Source: Ferrovibrio sp.
GTDB lineage: Bacteria; Pseudomonadota; Alphaproteobacteria; Ferrovibrionales; Ferrovibrionaceae
Direction of reading: 5' to 3'
DNA: 64,000 nt
Assembly (NCBI RefSeq): GCF_019636075.1
Contig: NZ_JAHBYG010000002.1
Span: forward strand, 1 to 64,000
Positions 59,642 through 64,000 of the stretch are shown here, piece after piece (within the stretch, counting starts at the first letter, position 1; the number at the start of each line of letters is the position of its first letter). The notes beneath the pieces are model-generated. The model searched no databases. It was not told where the DNA came from and saw nothing but the letters and a program-made list of their open reading frames with translations. The translations under genes and the position numbers were made by a program.

Positions 59642-61135
59642 TCAGGTCCAGTCGTTCAACCGATCCAGCGGATAGATCGGGCGGCGCACATGCTTGTAAT
59701 CCAGCTTGGTGTTGTCGGACGTGGTAACGCCAACGCCATCCAGGGTGAAGGTGGCCTTGGCCAGCGGCGCGAAGCCGGCACGGTAATGGATGCGGGATTT
59801 CAGCAGCACATAACGCTTGGCGGCGGGATCGATGCCCACCGAGGTGAACACGCCGATATCCCAGGGTTCGTGATGGCGGGATACCACCACGATCTGCATG
59901 CCGCCGGTCTCGAACACCGCCGTCGGCCCCATCATCACCTTGTAGCCGTTATACATCGGGCCGCGCACGATCCATTCGCCGTCCGTCAATGTGCGCACCC
60001 GGCCGGTGAGGCGTAAAGGCTCGCCCTTTTCGCCGATCGAGGGCAGGTTTGTCTTGCCGCCGAGATCGATGGTGATCTCGGCGCCCACGCCGGCCTTCTG
60101 CATCTGCGCCACGGCTTCCGGATCCCAGACCGCACCTACGGCCACGTCTTCCAGGCCCTGGCGCAGCACTTCGGCGATTACGGTCATCACATCCTGGCTG
60201 CCGCCCGAGCCGCAATTATCGGCATGATCCAGCAGGATCACCGGGCCGCCGAGATTTTGGCCGGTGGCGATCTGCCTGGCTTCGGCCACGCTCTCCTTCA
60301 GGTCGCGGTGTTTGTAGATATGCTGGTCGCGCACCTGCCAGATGCCATCGGCGATGCGTTGCGCCGCGGCATCGGCAGCAGTGAAATCCTCGCCCACGGT
60401 AATCACGGCGGTGCCGACATCATGGATATCGGCCAGTGCGAAGCTGCCGAACACGGTGGCGGCTACCAGCCCCTTGGCTTCCTCTTCACGGCAAGCATGG
60501 ATGGCGCTTTTCATCGGCTCGTCGTCGGTGCCCTGGCACAGCGTCTGCGACATCAGCGGCAGCTTGCGCCAGGCCATCGCCGGCGCCGGTTTGTTGCCCA
60601 GGATGAAATCCATCACCCGGGTGCCGATTTGGCGCGACACGATATCCATGTCTACATGCGGATAGGTTTTGTAGCCGATCAGGCCGGTGCAGTTCTTCAC
60701 CATCTTTTCGGTGAGGTTGCAATGCAGGTCGAGTGTGACGGCGATGGGCAGGTTGGGTGCGATGGCGCGGATACGCTCCAGCAGCGTGCCTTCGCCATCC
60801 TCGGTTTCTTCCGTCACCATGGCGCCATGCAGATCCAGCAGGCAGCCATCGCAGCCCTTGGCCACGGCTTCCAGGATCGGATCGGATAGCCGCTTATAGG
60901 CATCGGCGGTTACCCGGCCGCCCGGCATCGCCTCGGCTGCCATGGGCAGTACTACCTCCGCCTTGGCCTGGCGGGCCAGATCGAGATAAACGCCCAGCGG
61001 CATGTTGGTTTTGCCATAGGCCTCGATGGCGGCTTGGCCGGTATAGACGCCCCAGGCCTCGAACCGCGCCCAATCGGTGACGATGGGAGAGAAGGTGTTG
61101 GTCTCATGCTTCATCATCGCAAGGACAAGCTTCAT
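59642..61135 (-). CDS. M81 family metallopeptidase (MlrC-like)
   Basis: 497 residues from ATG 61135 ('MKLVLAMMKHETNTFSP'); the longer frame to 61225 has no conserved sequence. MlrC family motifs: 'HETNTFSP', 'GCLLDLHGAMVTEETEDGEGTLLERIR', 'VTLDLHCNLTEKMV', 'CTGLIGYKTYPHVDM', 'LLDHADNCGSGGSQDVMTVI' and 'VVVSRHHEPWDIGVF'. These supply Asp/His zinc ligands. MlrC removes microcystin breakdown products in sphingomonads; most relatives have unknown substrates. Likely an amidohydrolase for a modified peptide or amino acid. Confidence 0.93.
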   Translation of the reverse strand: MKLVLAMMKHETNTFSPIVTDWARFEAWGVYTGQAAIEAYGKTNMPLGVYLDLARQAKAEVVLPMAAEAMPGGRVTADAYKRLSDPILEAVAKGCDGCLLDLHGAMVTEETEDGEGTLLERIRAIAPNLPIAVTLDLHCNLTEKMVKNCTGLIGYKTYPHVDMDIVSRQIGTRVMDFILGNKPAPAMAWRKLPLMSQTLCQGTDDEPMKSAIHACREEEAKGLVAATVFGSFALADIHDVGTAVITVGEDFTAADAAAQRIADGIWQVRDQHIYKHRDLKESVAEARQIATGQNLGGPVILLDHADNCGSGGSQDVMTVIAEVLRQGLEDVAVGAVWDPEAVAQMQKAGVGAEITIDLGGKTNLPSIGEKGEPLRLTGRVRTLTDGEWIVRGPMYNGYKVMMGPTAVFETGGMQIVVVSRHHEPWDIGVFTSVGIDPAAKRYVLLKSRIHYRAGFAPLAKATFTLDGVGVTTSDNTKLDYKHVRRPIYPLDRLNDWT

Positions 61136-61223
61136 GGCGGCGAACGGGGCTCCGGCTGTTTTCGTTTGCAAGCGTATGAAAGCATAGCGCCGGGTGGCGG
61201 CCCGGTAAAAGGGCCAGAAAAGC

Positions 61224-61250
61224 AAAAAGCCCCGGGTTTCCCCGGGGCTT
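61224..61250 (-). terminator. rho-independent terminator of the Bax-inhibitor-1 gene
   Basis: Perfect 10-base stem AAGCCCCGGG/CCCGGGGCTT with a GAAA loop and TTTTT on the minus strand, 28 bases after the stop codon. Confidence 0.9.
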
Positions 61251-61277
61251 CCGCAACTGGGCGGCTGATTCAGCCGA

Positions 61278-62009
61278 TCATTCGTTCTTCTGGCCGAACA
61301 GGCTGAGCAGGGCCATGAAGATATTGAGGAAGTTCAGGTAGAGGCTGACCGCGCCGAACACCGCCTGCTTGGTCTGGATATCGGCCGGGTCGCCCTCGTA
61401 GAATTCGCTCTTGATGCGCTGGGTGTCGAAGGCGGTGAGGCCGGTGAACACCAGCACGGTGATCGCCGAGATCGCCATCTGCAGCACGCTGGAACCCAGG
61501 AAGATGTTCACGATGCTGGCAATCACCAGGCCGATCACACCCATGAACAGGAAGCTGCCCATGCCGGTGAGGTCGCGCTTGGTGGTGTAGCCCCACAGGC
61601 TCATGGCACCGAACATCGCGGCGGTGATGAAGAAGATGCGCATGATCGAGGCGCCGGTATAGACCATGAAGATCGTGGAGATCGACAGGCCCATGGTGGC
61701 CACGAAAGCCCAGTACAGGCCCTGGACCGCAGTGGCCGACAGCTTGTTGACGCCGAAGCTCATCACCAGCAGCAGGCCGAGCGGGGCCAGCATCACCACG
61801 AAGGCGAGGCCGCTGCCGAAAATGGTCTGCATCAGGGCCGGGCTGGACGACACCGCCAGAGCGACGATGCCGGACAATGCCAGGCCGGAGCCCATCAGGT
61901 TGTAGACACGCAGCATGTAGCTGCGCAGCGCCTGATCGATGACGGCGGTATCGACCGAGCTGGCACCGTAACCGAAGCGGGCGCGCGGTTGATTGAAAGG
62001 TGTGGACAT
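61278..62009 (-). CDS. Bax inhibitor-1/YccA family membrane protein
   Basis: 243 residues from ATG 62009 ('MSTPFNQPRARFGYGASSVDTAVIDQALRSYMLRVYNLMGSGLAL'). Seven helices; landmarks are 'AVQGLYWAFVATMGLSISTIFMVYTGASI', 'MFGAMSLWGYTTKRDLTGMGSFLFMGVIGLVIASIVNIFLGSS' and 'TGLTAFDTQRIKSEFYEGD', the last with the conserved Asp pair of the YetJ/YccA pH-gated calcium leak. It probably modulates FtsH or ion leak in the inner membrane. It has its own terminator. Confidence 0.94.
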   Translation of the reverse strand: MSTPFNQPRARFGYGASSVDTAVIDQALRSYMLRVYNLMGSGLALSGIVALAVSSSPALMQTIFGSGLAFVVMLAPLGLLLVMSFGVNKLSATAVQGLYWAFVATMGLSISTIFMVYTGASIMRIFFITAAMFGAMSLWGYTTKRDLTGMGSFLFMGVIGLVIASIVNIFLGSSVLQMAISAITVLVFTGLTAFDTQRIKSEFYEGDPADIQTKQAVFGAVSLYLNFLNIFMALLSLFGQKNE

Positions 62010-62213
62010 AGCTTCTCTGGCCTCCTTGCCGGGTCTGAGCGGCGCAATGCGCGCCATCTTTATGTCTCGAAGTGGTATATTGGAGGTAACGACCGGGATT
62101 TCAAGCCGAATTGCCCCCGCTATCTGCGGTTATCCTGTTCACAAGGCTGTCAGACTCCCGGCTTTGATATATAAATAGCGCGGAGCGTGGATTAACCGCG
62201 CCGGAGCCCTCCC

Positions 62214-63410
62214 ATGAAGCCTGAATCCACCGCCCCAGCCAATCTCGGGCGCATAACGCTTATTCTCGGCGCGCTGACCGCATTCACGCCGCTGGCCATC
62301 GACATGTATCTGCCGGCATTGCCGGCGATGGAAGCGCAGTTTTCCGCCGCTCCCGGGCAGGTGCAATTCACCTTGGCACTGTATTTCATCGGCCTTGCGC
62401 TGGGGCAGGTCGTGTTCGGTCCGCTATCCGACCGCTATGGCCGGCTGAAGCCGCTTTTTGCCGGCTGCGTGATATTCGTGCTGGCATCCCTGGCCTGCGC
62501 GCTGGCGCCCGATGTGGAAACTCTGTCGGTCTTGCGATTCGTGCAGGCTTTGGGTGGATCGTCCAGCATGGTGGTGGCGCGTGCCATGGTGCGCGACATC
62601 TATCCGCCGCGCGAGGTGGCGCGGGCGTTTTCGCTGCTGATGCTGGTGCTGGGCGTGGCGCCGATCCTGGCGCCGATGCTGGGCAGCTACATGCTGATCT
62701 GGTTCGGCTGGCAGGCGATTTTCCTCACCCTGGCGCTGGTCAGCGCCGTGGTGCTGGTGCCGGCCTGGCTGCTGCTGAAGGAAAGCCATCCCGGCCCCTA
62801 CAAGCCGCTCACGCTGGGCGGCGTGCTGGGGGCTTATGGCAAGCTGCTGGTGGATCGCAATTTCCTGGGCTACACGCTGGCCTCGGGGCTGCCCACGGCG
62901 GGCATGTTTGCCTATATCGCCGGCTCGCCGTTTCTGTTCATCCAGGTTTATGGCCTCGACCCGCAGCATTATGGCTGGCTGTTCGGCGCCAATGCGGTGG
63001 GCATGATCGCGGCCTCGCAGATCAACCGCACGCTGCTCAAGCGGTTCAGCCCGGAAAGCATGATCCCGCCGCTGGGCCTGTTCCAGGCCGCCGTCACCGC
63101 GGTGTTCCTGGCGGCGGTGTGGATCGAGCCGGCCTCGGTCTGGCTGTTGATCGTGCCGCTGTTCTTCGTGATGGCGCCGCAGGGCATGCTGATGCCCAAT
63201 GGCGGCGCGGCGGCGCTGAGCGGCGTGGGCCAGGGCGTGGGCACGGCCTCGGCGCTGATCGGCATTCTGCAATTCGCCATGGGCGGCATCAGCAGCGCGC
63301 TGGTAGGCGCCCTGGCCGACGGCACCGGCCGGCCGATGGCGCTGATCATGCTGGTCGGCACCTTCGGCGGCTGGCTGGCCCGGGCGTTGCTGGTGAAGCC
63401 GCGCAGTTGA
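62214..63410 (+). CDS. Bcr/CflA family multidrug efflux MFS transporter
   Basis: 398 residues, 12 helices. Bcr/CflA signatures: 'TLILGALTAFTPLAIDMYLPALPAMEAQFSAAPGQVQFTLALYFIGLALGQVVFGPLSDRYGRLKPL' (with motif A 'GPLSDRYGR'), 'RFVQALGGSSSMVVARAMVRDIYPPREVARAFSLLMLVLGVAPILAPMLGSY' (motif C-like) and 'GMFAYIAGSPFLFIQVYGL'. It would export drugs such as bicyclomycin, chloramphenicol or sulfonamide by proton antiport. The spectrum cannot be predicted. Confidence 0.95.
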   Translation: MKPESTAPANLGRITLILGALTAFTPLAIDMYLPALPAMEAQFSAAPGQVQFTLALYFIGLALGQVVFGPLSDRYGRLKPLFAGCVIFVLASLACALAPDVETLSVLRFVQALGGSSSMVVARAMVRDIYPPREVARAFSLLMLVLGVAPILAPMLGSYMLIWFGWQAIFLTLALVSAVVLVPAWLLLKESHPGPYKPLTLGGVLGAYGKLLVDRNFLGYTLASGLPTAGMFAYIAGSPFLFIQVYGLDPQHYGWLFGANAVGMIAASQINRTLLKRFSPESMIPPLGLFQAAVTAVFLAAVWIEPASVWLLIVPLFFVMAPQGMLMPNGGAAALSGVGQGVGTASALIGILQFAMGGISSALVGALADGTGRPMALIMLVGTFGGWLARALLVKPRS

Positions 63411-63415
63411 TCGGC

Positions 63416-64000
63416 TCAAGCCTGCCTGAGCAGCGGCGCCGGCTTGGCGCCCAGCGTGGCCCAGGCGCCGATCAGGCCGAGCAGCAGGGCAACGGCCAAA
63501 CCGCCCAAAGCCGTCAGTGCGCCGACCTGCGGCAGCATCACGAAGGCGGCATTCATCTGCTTGGCCACGATGGCCCAGGATGCCACCAGGCCCAGCCCGT
63601 AAGCCACCAACGCGGCGCATAGGCCCACGGCTGCATATTCCATCAGGGTTGCCGCCATGATGTCGCGCCGCGTGGCGCCCAGGGCTTTCAGGATGGCGCC
63701 CTCGCGCAGGCGGCGGCGATGTTCGGCGGCCAGGGCGCCGGCCAGCACCAGCAGCCCGGCGATCAGCGTTACCACCGCGGCCCCGCGCACGGCGGCACCA
63801 AGCTGTTCCACGATGCGGTTGAGTTCGGTCAGCACATCCTTCATGCGCACCACCGAGATATTGGGATAGCTGGCGGTGATCGCCTTGAACAGGGCGGTTT
63901 CGCCATCCGGCGTGGCCTTCACGGTGGCCAGCATGGTATGCGGCGCGCGCTCCAGAAGGCCGGGCGAAAACACCAGCACGAAATTGATGCCGAAGCTGGT
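63416..64000 (-). CDS. FtsX-like ABC transporter permease, C-terminal part (5' end outside window)
   Basis: About 194 residues; the frame is still open at the window edge. It contains the extracytoplasmic end ('TASYPNISVVRMKDVLTELNRIVEQLGAAVRGAAVVTLIAGLLVLAGALAAEHRRRLREGAILKALGATRRDIMAATLMEYAAVGLCAALVAYGLGLVASW') and the last helices. 'REGAILKALGATRRDI' is the FtsX/MacB cytoplasmic loop that contacts the ATPase. This pattern matches YbbP-type permeases in lipoprotein/envelope ABC systems; the ATPase should lie upstream, outside the window. Confidence 0.92.
   Translation of the reverse strand, partial: TSFGINFVLVFSPGLLERAPHTMLATVKATPDGETALFKAITASYPNISVVRMKDVLTELNRIVEQLGAAVRGAAVVTLIAGLLVLAGALAAEHRRRLREGAILKALGATRRDIMAATLMEYAAVGLCAALVAYGLGLVASWAIVAKQMNAAFVMLPQVGALTALGGLAVALLLGLIGAWATLGAKPAPLLRQA

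Noticed and set aside
62010..62213. AT-rich patch (62164-62176) as a promoter for the Bcr/CflA gene
   Set aside because: TATATAAAT-like sequence is present but no -35 at suitable spacing could be found.

Overview
The window is a gene-dense, GC-rich bacterial chromosome segment. Nothing in it looks like phage, plasmid or insertion-sequence DNA. Gene content points to a heterotrophic alphaproteobacterium, probably a Rhodospirillales-type organism. The clues are a TauE/TIGR02186 (Alph_Pro_TM) pair, a LiuR-like MerR regulator heading a beta-oxidation operon, TRAP and NitT/TauT transporters, and GTCATGCCCGG-type intergenic palindromes. The genus cannot be fixed from sequence alone. No rRNA, tRNA, CRISPR array or transposase was seen, and no gap without a gene exceeds about 285 bases.

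Layout, left to right. 2-3020: end of a TonB-dependent receptor and a PepSY membrane protein (iron uptake). 3013-4816: two FKBP prolyl isomerases and an LpxH-like phosphoesterase, minus strand. 5038-8996: a NitT/TauT-type ABC importer in one operon with an FAD oxidoreductase. 9010-12355: a glycosyltransferase-like protein, a methyltransferase-kinase fusion resembling WbdD in layout, and a nucleotidyltransferase-like protein with a Gln-rich tail. 12368-17515: MarR, NUDIX, a crotonase-TetR pair with a visible promoter/operator, a protein with three tandem hotdog domains, and an AEC transporter. 17706-21019: a TRAP transporter. 21114-24689: an HtrA protease with a two-component system. 24863-35327: a seven-gene minus-strand fatty-acid/branched-acid oxidation locus headed by a MerR regulator with a palindromic operator.

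35611-47100: a DUF962 protein, a TauE/SafE permease with its TIGR02186 partner, an acyl-CoA dehydrogenase, an MFS carrier, an orphan CoxL-like molybdopterin subunit, a NUDIX hydrolase, and an uncharacterised trio (two unknown proteins plus a pentapeptide-repeat protein). 47321-48667: a tiny Ser/Gly/Ala-rich protein and an ArsR/CDF metal pair. 48821-48902: three parS-type ParB sites spaced exactly 33 bp apart, which suggests that oriC and parAB are not far away. 48929-57696: a BASS-type transporter, two SDRs, GNAT, LysR/WrbA/pirin, a Fic toxin-antitoxin pair between 26-bp direct repeats, and an AidB-like protein. 57875-64000: a secreted histone-H1-like small protein, a TTC38-like TPR protein with an M81 peptidase, a Bax-inhibitor-1 protein, a Bcr/CflA exporter, and the end of an FtsX-like permease.

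The most notable items are the parS cluster, the unknown-unknown-pentapeptide cassette, the methyltransferase-kinase glycan locus, the triple hotdog protein and the repeat-flanked Fic module. Function calls rest on motifs and architecture read by eye; no database search was run.
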